From the NCBI RefSeq assembly GCF_030271255.1, contig NZ_JASJOM010000003.1:186001-250000 (forward strand): a stretch of DNA of 64,000 nucleotides, read 5' to 3'. Of the stretch, positions 1-8,874 are shown piece by piece (within the stretch, counting starts at the first letter, position 1; each line of letters begins with the position of its first letter). This stretch comes from Peribacillus folii (GTDB taxonomy: Bacteria; Bacillota; Bacilli; Bacillales; DSM-1321). The translations under genes and the position numbers were made by a program. Under the pieces are notes generated by a model that did not search any database, was not told the DNA's origin, and saw nothing but the letters and a program-made list of their open reading frames with translations.

Positions 1-720
1 AGCAAAGCAAACAAGCGACTGGTTCTTTTGCTTTCCCTTTTCTTCATTCTGGTTGCATGCGTGCTATATTTTTTATCGCCTTTAAGCTATGTGCAAAACG
101 TGCAGGTGGAAGGGAATCGGTATATCACTTCCAAGCAAATCATTGAGTTGAGTAAGGTGAAGAAGGATCGAAGCATTTGGAAGATCGATACAGGGAAAGC
201 GGCAGCCAACATTAAAAGGAACGAGGAAATAAAAAACGCCAAGGTAACGCCAGTATTTCCTAACTCGATTAAAATTACGGTATCCGAACATAACAGAATG
301 GCCTATCTGTCTAATGACGGGAAGTATGCACCGATTTTGGAGAACGGGACCGTCCTTGAGGAGTTAGCTACAGGTGAAATTCCAGTATATGCCCCGGTTT
401 TAATTGGTTTCAAAGAGGGTAAAGCATTAAAGTTGCTCTTGGAACAGCTGGATAAGCTTCCTGTCGAGATTCAAAATGCCATTTCGGAAATCCATTATGC
501 CCCTACCAAAACCGATGGATATCATATCGTCATGTTCATGAATGATGGGTTTGAAGTGAGTGCGACAAGCAGGACGTTATTCGAGAAAATGATTCACTAC
601 CCCTCAATCGTCAGTCAGTTGGACCCAAAGGTAAAGGGAGTCATCGACCTGGAAGTGGGTTCTTATTTTAAAGCGTATAAAAACGCGGAACAAAAGGAAG
701 ACACGAATGGGCAAAATTGA
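1..720 (+). CDS. divIB: Cell-division protein DivIB (FtsQ), 5' partial
   Basis: Bitopic membrane protein of the divisome that links FtsL/DivIC to septal wall synthesis. The reading frame is open at base 1 (reads SKANKRLVLLL...), so the start codon and a short cytoplasmic N-terminus lie outside the window. What remains is a transmembrane segment (about bases 22-90), a POTRA domain starting near VQNVQVEGNRYIT, and a beta domain with FMNDGFEVSA and YPSIVSQLDPKVKG, as in B. subtilis DivIB (about 263 residues). The C-terminal tail is short and charged. It overlaps ylxW by 14 bp, suggesting translational coupling. Family identity is confident; only the N-terminus is missing. Confidence 0.95.
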   Translation, partial: SKANKRLVLLLSLFFILVACVLYFLSPLSYVQNVQVEGNRYITSKQIIELSKVKKDRSIWKIDTGKAAANIKRNEEIKNAKVTPVFPNSIKITVSEHNRMAYLSNDGKYAPILENGTVLEELATGEIPVYAPVLIGFKEGKALKLLLEQLDKLPVEIQNAISEIHYAPTKTDGYHIVMFMNDGFEVSATSRTLFEKMIHYPSIVSQLDPKVKGVIDLEVGSYFKAYKNAEQKEDTNGQN

Positions 721-1399
721 TGGCAGACGGGTGCTCTTATCCTTCGTTTGCGTCGTGCTTGGATTTATGATTGCCTTCTCTTACAACCTGACCAAGGATA
801 ATCGGGGAGTAAGGGAGGACAAGGCATGGAATGAAGAATACATGCTTAGGCAGCAATTGATCGAACAGGAGAAGCAGAACCGGCAATTTCAGAAGGAGCT
901 GCTTCAAAAGCAGGAAGCCGTATCCAAAATAGAACAAGATCTTGCCCAGGAAAAACAGCTGTTTTTCAAGTTGGCCAAAGATACGGAAAAATTTCGGATG
1001 TATCTAGGTAAAGTGAAGGTGAAAGGCAAAGGCCTTCAGGTGACCCTTGAAGATGGTACGAATTCGGACCCGGAAGCCAATGTCAATAACTACTTGGTTC
1101 ATGAACAGCATGTCTTCAAGGTCGTAAATGAATTATACATATCAGGTGCAGAGGCTGTTGCAATCAACGGCCAAAGATTGAACCATGATTCCTATATTAT
1201 TTGTAATGGACCAGTCATCACGGTAGATGGGCACCAGCATCCAGCTCCATTCATCATCTCTGCAATCGGGGATGCGGATGTACTGGGGGATTCCCTCGAC
1301 CTGCCTGGAGGCATAAAGGAACAGTTGGTTAACGAGAATATCATTTTTACCATGGAAAAGAAAAAGAACATCATTTTTGATCCCATTATTGGAGGATGA
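707..1399 (+). CDS. ylxW: DUF881 membrane-anchored protein YlxW
   Basis: A 230-residue protein with an N-terminal membrane anchor (residues about 9-27), a coiled coil rich in E, K and Q (about 40-100) and an extracytoplasmic DUF881 domain (VKGKGLQVTLEDG, then INGQRLNHDSYIICNGPVI). The molecular function of the family is not established. Its place between divIB and ftsA in Bacilli suggests a role near division or the cell wall, which is inference. It overlaps divIB and is followed 40 bp later by a paralogue, ylxX. Confidence 0.9.
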   Translation: MGKIDGRRVLLSFVCVVLGFMIAFSYNLTKDNRGVREDKAWNEEYMLRQQLIEQEKQNRQFQKELLQKQEAVSKIEQDLAQEKQLFFKLAKDTEKFRMYLGKVKVKGKGLQVTLEDGTNSDPEANVNNYLVHEQHVFKVVNELYISGAEAVAINGQRLNHDSYIICNGPVITVDGHQHPAPFIISAIGDADVLGDSLDLPGGIKEQLVNENIIFTMEKKKNIIFDPIIGG

Positions 1400-1439
1400 T
1401 CAAATTCCTGTCCGATGAAAGATTGGTGAGAGACTGGAA

Positions 1440-2150
1440 ATGAAAAAAAAGCTTTCTTTTAGTTTGCTTACTTTGATTGCGGGCTTCATGCTCGCTATTC
1501 AATTCAATTTGGTGAATAAACCTGTCGTTTCCGATACAAGGGATATGTGGGAACTGAAAAATGATTTATTGAAGGAACAACAGGCACAGGTTGAATTAAT
1601 AGACGGCATCAGTAAGCTCGAGGGGAAAATTGCCTCCTATGAAACCGAGAGAAATGAAAGTAAGGAAGAATTGCTGCGGGAAACGCTTAATGAATTAAAG
1701 GCTGAGGCGGGTTTGACCGAAATAAAAGGTAATGGTGTCACCGTGTCGATACAACCGATAAAGGAGGGGATCCTCCTTGGTGAGCGAATTGAATACATTT
1801 CACCCGTATTGTTAATTCGGCTCCTTAATGAAATGCATAGATTTGGGGCGGGTGACATCTCCATTGCCGGACAAAGGTATATATCAACTTCAGTCATCCG
1901 TGACATAAATGGACAGCCGAAAATGGACGGATACCCTTTGATTGATTACCCGGTCGAACTGCAGGCCATAACGGATGATCCAAAGAAATTAAAGCAGCGT
2001 ATTGAGGGCTCTGAATTAATGGACGATTTCTTCATCGACAATTTCGAATTACAAATAAAGTTCCCTTCTGGTGAATTGACATTGCCTGCCTACCAAAATG
2101 ATGTAGTGGTTGAACGCATGATACCCATCATGGATGGGGGGAACTTGTAA
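1440..2150 (+). CDS. ylxX: DUF881 membrane-anchored protein YlxX
   Basis: A 236-residue paralogue of the preceding gene with the same plan: a transmembrane helix at residues about 5-21 (LSFSLLTLIAGFMLAIQF), a short coiled coil (about 40-80), then the DUF881 fold (EIKGNGVTVSIQPIKEG, ISIAGQRYISTSVIRDI). Function is unknown. The ribosome binding site is weak, and the ATG at 1440 is the first plausible start, placing the membrane segment at the N-terminus. The stop codon shares one base with the ATG of sbp (TAATG), so the two are probably translationally coupled. Confidence 0.88.
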   Translation: MKKKLSFSLLTLIAGFMLAIQFNLVNKPVVSDTRDMWELKNDLLKEQQAQVELIDGISKLEGKIASYETERNESKEELLRETLNELKAEAGLTEIKGNGVTVSIQPIKEGILLGERIEYISPVLLIRLLNEMHRFGAGDISIAGQRYISTSVIRDINGQPKMDGYPLIDYPVELQAITDDPKKLKQRIEGSELMDDFFIDNFELQIKFPSGELTLPAYQNDVVVERMIPIMDGGNL

Positions 2151-2515
2151 TGTGGCTGCCAGTTTTTGGGCTTTTGATCGGAATCGCCCTTGGCTTTTTG
2201 GTAGATTTGGATATTCCCCACGAATATTCAAATTACCTTTCCATTGCGGTGCTCGCGGCTTTTGATACCTTATTTGGGGGCATCAGGGCCCATTTGCAAA
2301 ATCTTTATGATGAGGTTGTATTTGTATCGGGATTCTTCTTTAATATTGTTCTTGCCGCAGGTTTGGCTTTTCTAGGTGTACATCTTGGTGTAGACTTATA
2401 TTTAGCCGCGATCTTTGTATTCGGGGTAAGACTGTTTCAAAATATTGCGATGATCAGAAGAATTCTGATTGAAAAATGGTCCATTTCCCGGAAAAAGCAG
2501 AAAAAAAATCAATAA
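2150..2515 (+). CDS. sbp: Small basic membrane protein Sbp (DUF1290)
   Basis: A 121-residue integral membrane protein with three or four hydrophobic segments (about residues 2-20, 27-45, 60-80, 83-100) and a basic tail ending RKKQKKNQ. It matches the length and sequence style of B. subtilis Sbp and of the DUF1290 family, whose function is unknown. It starts on the TAATG overlap with ylxX and ends the ylxW-ylxX-sbp group; about 270 bp of promoter-bearing sequence follow before ftsA. Confidence 0.9.
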   Translation: MWLPVFGLLIGIALGFLVDLDIPHEYSNYLSIAVLAAFDTLFGGIRAHLQNLYDEVVFVSGFFFNIVLAAGLAFLGVHLGVDLYLAAIFVFGVRLFQNIAMIRRILIEKWSISRKKQKKNQ

Positions 2516-2680
2516 TTTTAAAGGGAATCACATCATAAATGACGAATAGTTTATGGCAGTATCTAGTTTAGCAGATTTCTCCATTAAGAAGAGAAACGAA
2601 CGATATTTAGCTTTTAGGGAGAAATCTACGAGTTTTGCTTGAGAAATGCGAAATGTACCACTTATTATGACATTCATGAG

Positions 2681-2710
2681 TTGTTGAAATCAGTTCAGTT
2701 ATTCTATAAT
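2681..2710 (+). promoter_or_regulatory. Candidate SigmaA promoter for ftsA-ftsZ
   Basis: TTGTTG (2681-2686) and TATAAT (2705-2710) are separated by 18 bp in the 268-bp gap before ftsA. In B. subtilis ftsAZ has several promoters, one of them SigmaH dependent. I could not place a convincing SigmaH site here. The rest of the 2516-2783 gap shows nothing else I can support. Confidence 0.45.
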
Positions 2711-2783
2711 GAATAGGTCTTTCGATATAAAAAAATGTTATTCTACTAAAACATGTATAAAACTGAAGGAGGTGCCATGGAGA

Positions 2784-4085
2784 ATGAACAGCAATGAAAT
2801 ATACGTAAGTCTTGACATCGGTACATCCAGTGTAAAAGTTATCATTGGGGAAATGGTCAATGACACATTAAATATAATCGGCGTGGGAAATGTTAAATCA
2901 GAGGGGCTCAAAAAGGGCTCGATCGTCGGTATAGATGAAACCGTCCAATCCATCCAAAAGGCTGTGGAGCAAGCCGAACGGATGATAGGGATGGAGATTA
3001 AAAATGTAATCGTCGGAATAAGTGCAAATCACGTGACGCTACAGCCTTGTCACGGGGTGGTAGCAGTATCCAGCGACAATAAAGAAATTACGGAACATGA
3101 CGTTTTCCGGGTTCGGGAAGCAGCGGAGCTAATTACGATCCCATCCGACAGGGAGATTATCGACGTGGTGCCGATCCATTATAAAGTTGACGAGCTTGAT
3201 GAAATCAGTGATCCGAGAGGCATGATTGGTGTTCGCTTGGAAATGAGAGGGATCTTAATCACAGGTCTTCGGACAATCTTACATAATACGCTGCGGTGCG
3301 TGGAAAGGGCTGGGTTAGAAATAACCGATATCGCCCTACAGCCTTTGGCGGCAGGTTCCCTTGTTTTATCCAAGGATGAAAAAGAACTTGGTGTGGCGCT
3401 TGTCGATATTGGCGGAGGTTCCACTACACTGGCAATATTCGAACAAGGCTATTTACAATATACGTCTGTGATACCTATAGGCGGGGAAACCCTTACGAAA
3501 GACCTTTCCATAGTGCTAAGGACGACGATGGAAGAAGCTGAGAAAATAAAAGTAAAGCATGGCCATGCCTTTTATGATGATGCGTCTGAAGACGAGGTAT
3601 TCCAGATTCCGATCATCGGCAGCGACCAGCAGCAGCCCTGCAATCAATTGATGCTTTCGGATATCATCGAAGCGAGATTGACCGAAATTTTCGAGTTGAT
3701 TCAAGATGACTTGAGGAGACTCGGGTTCCAAGATATACCAGGAGGTTTCGTCCTGACCGGTGGCGTTGTCAAAATGCCGGGAGTCCTGGAGCTCGCCCAA
3801 TATGTGTTCCAAAACCGCGTAAGGACGGCTGAACCGAATTACATTGGTGTCAGGGAACCTCAGTACACGACTGCAGTCGGCTTGATTAAACACGCTTGCA
3901 AGAAAGAGAGAATGCAAAAAAACACCGCTAATAAAACTCCTGTAGCAGTTGGTCAAACGCAGGAAGAGAATGACCAGCGCAGCCAAAAGGTTTCTCAGAA
4001 AAACAAAGAGAGCATACCGGCTAAAAAACAAGGTGAAAAAGGTGAATCTAAATTCAAAAAAATCCTAGGTTACTTTTTTGAATAA
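2784..4085 (+). CDS. ftsA: Cell-division actin-like ATPase FtsA
   Basis: Anchors FtsZ filaments to the membrane and recruits later division proteins. The actin-family phosphate-1 motif [15 protein letters not shown] is at residues about 9-23, the phosphate-2 motif [13 protein letters not shown] near 205-217, and the adenosine-side motif GGFVLTGG near 322. The C-terminus ends in a basic amphipathic tail ([11 protein letters not shown]) expected to bind membrane. A frame-open extension reaches back to 2709, but the ATG at 2784 lies 11 bp after AAGGAGG and gives the usual N-terminus [13 protein letters not shown] (433 residues). It is followed by ftsZ after 44 bp. Confidence 0.97.
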   Translation: MNSNEIYVSLDIGTSSVKVIIGEMVNDTLNIIGVGNVKSEGLKKGSIVGIDETVQSIQKAVEQAERMIGMEIKNVIVGISANHVTLQPCHGVVAVSSDNKEITEHDVFRVREAAELITIPSDREIIDVVPIHYKVDELDEISDPRGMIGVRLEMRGILITGLRTILHNTLRCVERAGLEITDIALQPLAAGSLVLSKDEKELGVALVDIGGGSTTLAIFEQGYLQYTSVIPIGGETLTKDLSIVLRTTMEEAEKIKVKHGHAFYDDASEDEVFQIPIIGSDQQQPCNQLMLSDIIEARLTEIFELIQDDLRRLGFQDIPGGFVLTGGVVKMPGVLELAQYVFQNRVRTAEPNYIGVREPQYTTAVGLIKHACKKERMQKNTANKTPVAVGQTQEENDQRSQKVSQKNKESIPAKKQGEKGESKFKKILGYFFE

Positions 4086-4129
4086 CAATCATTAAGAATC
4101 GGGAATTTGGTCAAAATAGGAGGATTGTC

Positions 4130-5284
4130 ATGTTGGAGTTTGATTCTAATCTAGAACAATTAGCAACGATAAAAGTAATAGGTGTTGGCGGCGGCGGAAA
4201 CAATGCGGTAAACAGAATGATCGAGCATGGCGTACAAGGTGTTGAATTCATTTCCGTCAATACTGACGCACAAGCTCTTAACCTATCAAAAGCGGAAGTG
4301 AAAATGCAAATCGGCGGAAAGCTTACGCGTGGATTGGGTGCTGGCGCCAACCCTGAAGTAGGGAAAAAGGCTGCTGAAGAAAGCAAGGAACAGATTGAAG
4401 AAGCGCTCAAGGGTGCCGATATGGTTTTCGTAACCGCAGGTATGGGCGGCGGAACGGGTACAGGTGCTGCTCCTGTCATTGCCGGGATCGCTAAAGATTT
4501 AGGTGCACTTACCGTTGGTGTAGTCACCCGTCCATTCACTTTTGAAGGCAGAAAACGGGCAACCCAAGCTCAAGGCGGGATTTCATCCATGAAGGAATCG
4601 GTCGATACACTGATCGTCATTCCGAACGACAGACTCCTTGAAATCGTCGATAAAAGCACGCCGATGCTTGAAGCATTCCGTGAGGCCGATAACGTACTTC
4701 GTCAGGGTGTACAGGGGATTTCCGATTTAATTGCGGTGCCGGGTCTGATTAACTTGGACTTTGCCGATGTTAAGACCATCATGTCCAACAAAGGTTCGGC
4801 GCTTATGGGCATCGGGATTTCCTCAGGGGAAAACCGTGCGGCAGAAGCGGCGAAGAAAGCCATTTCCAGCCCATTGCTCGAAACATCGATTGATGGCGCC
4901 CAAGGTGTACTGATGAATATCACAGGCGGAACGAACTTAAGCCTCTTCGAAGTTCAGGAAGCAGCAGATATCGTCGCCACTGCATCCGATCAGGATGTAA
5001 ACATGATTTTTGGTTCGGTCATCAACGAAAACCTTAAAGATGAAATTGTCGTGACGGTAATTGCAACGGGCTTTAACGAAGTGGAAGCTTCAATACGGCC
5101 TACTGGACGTCCAACACTTGGACAGCAGCAATCAAGGCCGCAGACACAGCAAGCGCCACAGACCAATGTGAAGCGTGAAGTGAAGAGGGAAGAAGTCAAT
5201 GAGCAGCCTACGCGCAATGCGAACCAAGGTGAAGAGGCTCTGGATATTCCTACTTTTCTCCGTAACCGCAATAGACGCCGTTAA
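4130..5284 (+). CDS. ftsZ: Cell-division tubulin-like GTPase FtsZ
   Basis: Polymerises into the Z-ring that marks the division site. Visible features in 384 residues: the N-terminal glycine loop [13 protein letters not shown], the tubulin signature GGGTGTG at 106-112, T7-loop residues N208, D210 and D213, a Gln-rich variable linker (about 320-370) and the conserved C-terminal peptide [12 protein letters not shown] that binds FtsA and SepF. The ATG follows AGGAGG with normal spacing. It is co-oriented with ftsA and closed by a strong terminator just downstream. Confidence 0.99.
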   Translation: MLEFDSNLEQLATIKVIGVGGGGNNAVNRMIEHGVQGVEFISVNTDAQALNLSKAEVKMQIGGKLTRGLGAGANPEVGKKAAEESKEQIEEALKGADMVFVTAGMGGGTGTGAAPVIAGIAKDLGALTVGVVTRPFTFEGRKRATQAQGGISSMKESVDTLIVIPNDRLLEIVDKSTPMLEAFREADNVLRQGVQGISDLIAVPGLINLDFADVKTIMSNKGSALMGIGISSGENRAAEAAKKAISSPLLETSIDGAQGVLMNITGGTNLSLFEVQEAADIVATASDQDVNMIFGSVINENLKDEIVVTVIATGFNEVEASIRPTGRPTLGQQQSRPQTQQAPQTNVKREVKREEVNEQPTRNANQGEEALDIPTFLRNRNRRR

Positions 5285-5294
5285 TATGATCTTC

Positions 5295-5325
5295 AAAACC
5301 GTTCCCGATGGGAACGGTTTTTTTA
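5295..5325 (+). terminator. Rho-independent terminator after ftsZ
   Basis: AAAACCGTTCCC, a short GAT loop, then GGGAACGGTTTT running into a T-tract. The stem is perfect over about 12 bp. Confidence 0.92.
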
Positions 5326-5486
5326 TTGGCCGTTAGATGGGAGGCTTATTTCAGGCATCCTTACATATCATTTGGATTAGATGATTAAATGATTCCTGCA
5401 CGTCAGCCTTTTCCATGGACGGGAGCTTTAATAATATATAGAAAAAGGAAGAGGTCCCGAGAAAATCATAAACTTTTAAAACATAA

Positions 5487-5558
5487 ATCGACAGTAGTAA
5501 AAGGGAGCAGGATAGTATATCCGGAGATATTGAAAATATCAAGAGCTGTTTTTCTACA
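5487..5558 (+). promoter_or_regulatory. Candidate Spo0A boxes upstream of spoIIGA
   Basis: ATCGACA (5487-5493) and TTCTACA (5552-5558) each differ at one position from TTCGACA, the reverse complement of the 0A box TGTCGAA. The second sits about 90 bp before the predicted transcription start, close to where the upstream Spo0A site lies in the B. subtilis spoIIG promoter. I could not identify a good second site next to the -35 element. Assignment rests on motif and position only. Confidence 0.45.
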
Positions 5559-5605
5559 AAAAGGGTAAAAATGACTGAAAAACTCTTACGTTTTCTGAAC
5601 AAAAA

Positions 5606-5639
5606 GTGACACACTTTCTAGGGCTGGGTACGCTATACT
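5606..5639 (+). promoter_or_regulatory. Candidate spoIIG promoter with 22-bp spacer
   Basis: GTGACA (5606-5611) and TATACT (5634-5639) are exactly 22 bp apart. The SigmaA promoter of the B. subtilis spoIIG operon is known for this overlong spacing, which makes it dependent on Spo0A. The matching architecture just before spoIIGA supports the call. The remainder of the 5326-5682 gap shows no gene I can support. Confidence 0.65.
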
Positions 5640-5682
5640 TTTTGCTAGTGGAAGGTTAGTTCCTAAAGGGAGGGGAGGGTGT

Positions 5683-6609
5683 TTGACCTTATATTTAGAT
5701 GTGATCTGGATGTTGAATTGGTTATTTGACTGCCTCCTTTTATATTGGACCGCAATCATTCTTAAACGAAGGGTCGCTCTTTGGCGGGTGTGTATCGGCG
5801 GCCTTATCGGTTCCTTCATTATCGTATTGGCATTCACACCTTTTTATGCCCTGGCGGACCAAGTGTACATGAAAATTCTTGTATCCCTGGTCATGGTGCT
5901 GGTCACCTTTGGATTTAAACGGTTGAAACTTTTCTTGAAATCGGTGGCCACTTTATACTTTGTGACGTTTTTATCCGGGGGGATCCTCTTGGGCCTCCAC
6001 TATTTATTCGAATTTCAGATTGTAGCCAAGGACCCAGGGCATTATGCTGGAATCAATCGTTATGGTGACCCTGTCAGCTGGATATTCGTAATGATTGGGT
6101 TTCCCATCGCTTGGCAATTTTCCAGGCGGACACTTGAAGGGATGGAAATGACGAAGCTGACACATGAACAAATGGTTTTGGTCACAGTCAAGATTTCTGA
6201 CTTTGAAGGAACATTTCATGGACTGGTGGATACCGGGAATCAGTTGTATGATCCCATCTCACGCTCGCCGGTGATGATCATTTCTCTTTCAGGAAGGGAA
6301 ACGGGAATTCCGGATGATATGTTAGAGCTTTTCAAAAACCCTGATAACCTGATCAAGCAGGAAGAACAACCTGAGTATTCATGGACGGGACGAATGCGGG
6401 TCATCCCGTATAAGGTCGTAGGGCATGAACATCAGCTTTTGACCGCCATCAAGCCGGATTCCATTAAAATCATTCAAGGGGAAAATGAATATCACGTGAA
6501 GCAAGGGCTCGTTTCTTTCACCTTTTCCCAACTCTCTCCCGACAATAGCTATCAATCTATTGTTCACCCGAAAATGTTAACCGGCATCCCGGTGCAAAAT
6601 GCCTCCTAA
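5683..6609 (+). CDS. spoIIGA: Pro-SigmaE processing aspartic protease SpoIIGA
   Basis: Sporulation-specific membrane protease that cleaves pro-SigmaE in the mother cell after a signal from the forespore. The first ~140 residues are hydrophobic with about five membrane segments; the C-terminal half is a soluble aspartic-protease-like domain with the active-site motif GLVDTGNQLYDP near residue 185. It starts at TTG 5683, about 7 bp after AAGGGAGGGGA, giving MTLYLDVIWMLNWLFD, which aligns with the B. subtilis start. Length (308) equals the usual size. It precedes sigE by 60 bp in the same operon. Confidence 0.95.
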   Translation: MTLYLDVIWMLNWLFDCLLLYWTAIILKRRVALWRVCIGGLIGSFIIVLAFTPFYALADQVYMKILVSLVMVLVTFGFKRLKLFLKSVATLYFVTFLSGGILLGLHYLFEFQIVAKDPGHYAGINRYGDPVSWIFVMIGFPIAWQFSRRTLEGMEMTKLTHEQMVLVTVKISDFEGTFHGLVDTGNQLYDPISRSPVMIISLSGRETGIPDDMLELFKNPDNLIKQEEQPEYSWTGRMRVIPYKVVGHEHQLLTAIKPDSIKIIQGENEYHVKQGLVSFTFSQLSPDNSYQSIVHPKMLTGIPVQNAS

Positions 6610-6669
6610 ACCATTGAGTCACACTTGAAATTTGACCCATAATCCATTTATTTAGAAGGGAGAATTATT

Positions 6670-7389
6670 TTGAAGAAACTCATTCTTCGGCTCACTTACT
6701 TTTGGTACAAACTATTGTTCAAGCTTGGATTGAAGACGGACGAAATATTTTACATTGGAGGAAGTGAGGCGCTGCCACCGCCCCTTTCGAAGGAAGAAGA
6801 GGCAATCTTGATCAATAAATTGCCGAAGGGCGACGAAGCAGCACGATCGATATTGATCGAACGAAATTTGCGATTGGTCGTTTATATTGCAAGGAAATTC
6901 GAAAATACGGGAATCAATATCGAAGACCTCATCAGCATAGGCACCATTGGTTTGATAAAGGCCGTGAATACATTCAATCCAGAGAAGAAAATCAAATTGG
7001 CTACATATGCCTCTAGATGCATCGAGAATGAGATCTTGATGTATTTACGGAGGAATAACAAAATCCGTTCTGAAGTTTCGTTTGATGAACCGCTGAATAT
7101 CGATTGGGATGGAAATGAGCTTCTCTTATCGGATGTCCTTGGCACTGACGATGACATCATCACGAAAGATCTTGAAGCCAATGTGGACCGCAAGCTGCTG
7201 ACGAAGGCACTTACGCAGTTATCGGAGCGTGAAAAGCAGATAATGGAACTGCGATTTGGTCTCGCAGGCGGAGAGGAAAAAACGCAAAAGGATGTTGCCG
7301 ATATGCTGGGAATTTCCCAGTCATATATTTCGCGTTTGGAAAAACGGATCATCAAGAGGCTTCGTAAGGAATTTAATAAGATGGTGTAA
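6670..7389 (+). CDS. sigE: Sporulation sigma factor SigmaE (pro-form)
   Basis: Early mother-cell sigma factor, made as an inactive precursor. The first ~27 residues ([20 protein letters not shown]...) form the basic, amphipathic pro-sequence removed by SpoIIGA. Region 2 carries [16 protein letters not shown] and [16 protein letters not shown]; region 4 has an HTH ([22 protein letters not shown]). The 239 residues match B. subtilis SigE almost throughout. Start is TTG at 6670, preceded by GAAGGGAGA; there is no ATG giving the same N-terminus. It lies between its protease gene and sigG. Confidence 0.98.
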   Translation: MKKLILRLTYFWYKLLFKLGLKTDEIFYIGGSEALPPPLSKEEEAILINKLPKGDEAARSILIERNLRLVVYIARKFENTGINIEDLISIGTIGLIKAVNTFNPEKKIKLATYASRCIENEILMYLRRNNKIRSEVSFDEPLNIDWDGNELLLSDVLGTDDDIITKDLEANVDRKLLTKALTQLSEREKQIMELRFGLAGGEEKTQKDVADMLGISQSYISRLEKRIIKRLRKEFNKMV

Positions 7390-7538
7390 AAAAAATAAGT
7401 GCCCGAATGCCAAGCAAATCAATACTTTGACAACGGTATAAAAAATAATGGCGATTTTCTGTTCTGGCCAAGTGCATATTTTTCCCTCCCTCGGAAATAC
7501 TGTTTTTTGTACAGCGCTCCTGTGAGGAGGGAATAATT

Positions 7539-8318
7539 TTGTCTCGTAATAAGGTTGAAATCTGCGGTGTGGATACATCAAAATTACCGGTTTTAAAGAA
7601 TGAGGAAATGAGAAAACTCTTTAAAGAATTGCAAGATGGCGATATTTCAGCAAGAGAGAAACTGGTAAACGGGAATCTTCGACTCGTTCTAAGCGTCATT
7701 CAGCGCTTTAACAATCGGGGAGAGTATGTGGATGATCTATTTCAGGTAGGCTGTATAGGATTGATGAAGTCGATAGACAACTTTGACTTAGGTCAAAATG
7801 TTAAGTTTTCAACATATGCTGTACCGATGATTATTGGGGAAATCAGAAGATATCTTCGTGACAATAATCCGATTCGGGTTTCCCGTTCTTTAAGAGACAT
7901 CGCTTACAAAGCTTTGCAGGTTAAAGAAAAGCTCATAAGCCAGACCCTTCGTGAGCCGACAGCTGAAGAAATCGCCAAGGTGTTGGAAGTAACTCATGAA
8001 GAAATCGTTTTTGCACTTGATGCGATACAAGATCCAGTTTCACTTTTTGAACCGATTTATAATGATGGCGGGGACCCGATTTATGTACTCGACCAACTGA
8101 GTGATGAAAAAAATAAAGACAGTACGTGGATTGATGAAATAGCAATAAATGAAGGCATGAGACGGTTGAATGACCGCGAAAAAATGATTCTTCGCAAACG
8201 GTTTTTCCAAGGGAAGACGCAAATGGAGGTAGCCGAGGAAATTGGCATTTCACAGGCGCAGGTGTCCAGGCTGGAAAAAGCGGCAATAAAGCAAATGAAT
8301 AAAAATATCCAACAGTAG
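7539..8318 (+). CDS. sigG: Forespore sigma factor SigmaG
   Basis: Late forespore RNA polymerase sigma factor. The N-terminus MSRNKVEICGVDTSKLPVL is the characteristic one; region 2 includes NLRLVLSVIQRFNNRGEYVD and FSTYAVPMIIGEIRRYLRDN; region 4 ends with the HTH TQMEVAEEIGISQAQVSRLE. Length is 259 residues, the family norm. It starts at TTG 7539 about 8 bp after GGAGGG. The 149-bp gap after sigE should hold its SigmaF promoter, but I could not find a convincing match. It can also be read through from spoIIGA-sigE. Confidence 0.98.
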   Translation: MSRNKVEICGVDTSKLPVLKNEEMRKLFKELQDGDISAREKLVNGNLRLVLSVIQRFNNRGEYVDDLFQVGCIGLMKSIDNFDLGQNVKFSTYAVPMIIGEIRRYLRDNNPIRVSRSLRDIAYKALQVKEKLISQTLREPTAEEIAKVLEVTHEEIVFALDAIQDPVSLFEPIYNDGGDPIYVLDQLSDEKNKDSTWIDEIAINEGMRRLNDREKMILRKRFFQGKTQMEVAEEIGISQAQVSRLEKAAIKQMNKNIQQ

Positions 8319-8341
8319 AAGCTGAGCATGAGAAAAGGTAG

Positions 8342-8408
8342 CTTAAGCGGGTAATGCAAATTACCATTATCCGCCTAAAGCCGCCTATCCGTAGCCGCTT
8401 TTTTATTT
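8342..8408 (+). terminator. Possible terminator after sigG
   Basis: A compact hairpin GGTAAT-GCAA-ATTACC (8351-8366) sits inside a longer span whose ends AAGCGG and CCGCTT can pair, followed by a T-rich run near 8399. The fold would be branched, so this is a weak call. The remaining sequence up to ylmC at 8550 shows no clear feature. Confidence 0.35.
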
Positions 8409-8549
8409 TGTCTAAAACTCACGCTTCTTGCAGGGAGGAATCGATGAGGGTAACGTTTATTTACCGTATCCTTCATCCTTGAGTCAATCATGTCATATAC
8501 ATATGAATAAGACCTTCATCTATGATGAAATTATGAGGAGCTGAGTGAG

Positions 8550-8819
8550 ATGACCAGAATTTCCGAATTTCAAATCAAAGATATCGTCAACATAGCGGAT
8601 GGTAAGAAGCTTGGGAATATGTCGGATCTTGAAATCAATACGGCTACAGGGAAGATTGAGGCAATCGTCGTTTCAAATGGCGCCAGGTTAATGGGTTTAT
8701 TCGGCAGGGAGCAAGATATTGTGATTCCATGGCAAAAAATAAAAAAAATTGGTGCGGATGTCATTCTTGTCGAACATCAGACAGTATTTCAAGCAGAACT
8801 GAAAGATGAACGGTTTTAA
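8550..8819 (+). CDS. ylmC: PRC-barrel protein YlmC/YmxH family
   Basis: Small (89 residues) PRC-barrel-like protein (ISEFQIKDIVNIADGKKLG, then DIVIPWQKIKKIGADVILV) related to B. subtilis YlmC and YmxH, which are linked to sporulation. Its biochemical role is not known. The start at ATG 8550 follows GAGGAGCTGAG at 8535-8545. It has its own ~230-bp upstream region after sigG and precedes ylmD by 55 bp. Confidence 0.88.
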   Translation: MTRISEFQIKDIVNIADGKKLGNMSDLEINTATGKIEAIVVSNGARLMGLFGREQDIVIPWQKIKKIGADVILVEHQTVFQAELKDERF

Positions 8820-8874
8820 AGGTGCAGTGAACAAATATATGATACACTAGACTAAAAATGAAGAGGTTAAAAGC

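Noticed and set aside
5351..5614. 87-codon - strand frame between ftsZ and spoIIGA
   Set aside because: It lies across the putative Spo0A boxes and promoter of spoIIGA, has no Shine-Dalgarno sequence and resembles no family I know.
7390..7538. SigmaF-type promoter for sigG
   Set aside because: GTATA occurs at 7436-7440 but no GGnnAnAnT-like -10 follows at about 15-16 bp, so I did not list it.
8485..8535. SigmaE- or SigmaG-like promoter before ylmC
   Set aside because: TGAATA at 8504-8509 and CATCTATG nearby look suggestive, but spacings do not fit either consensus.
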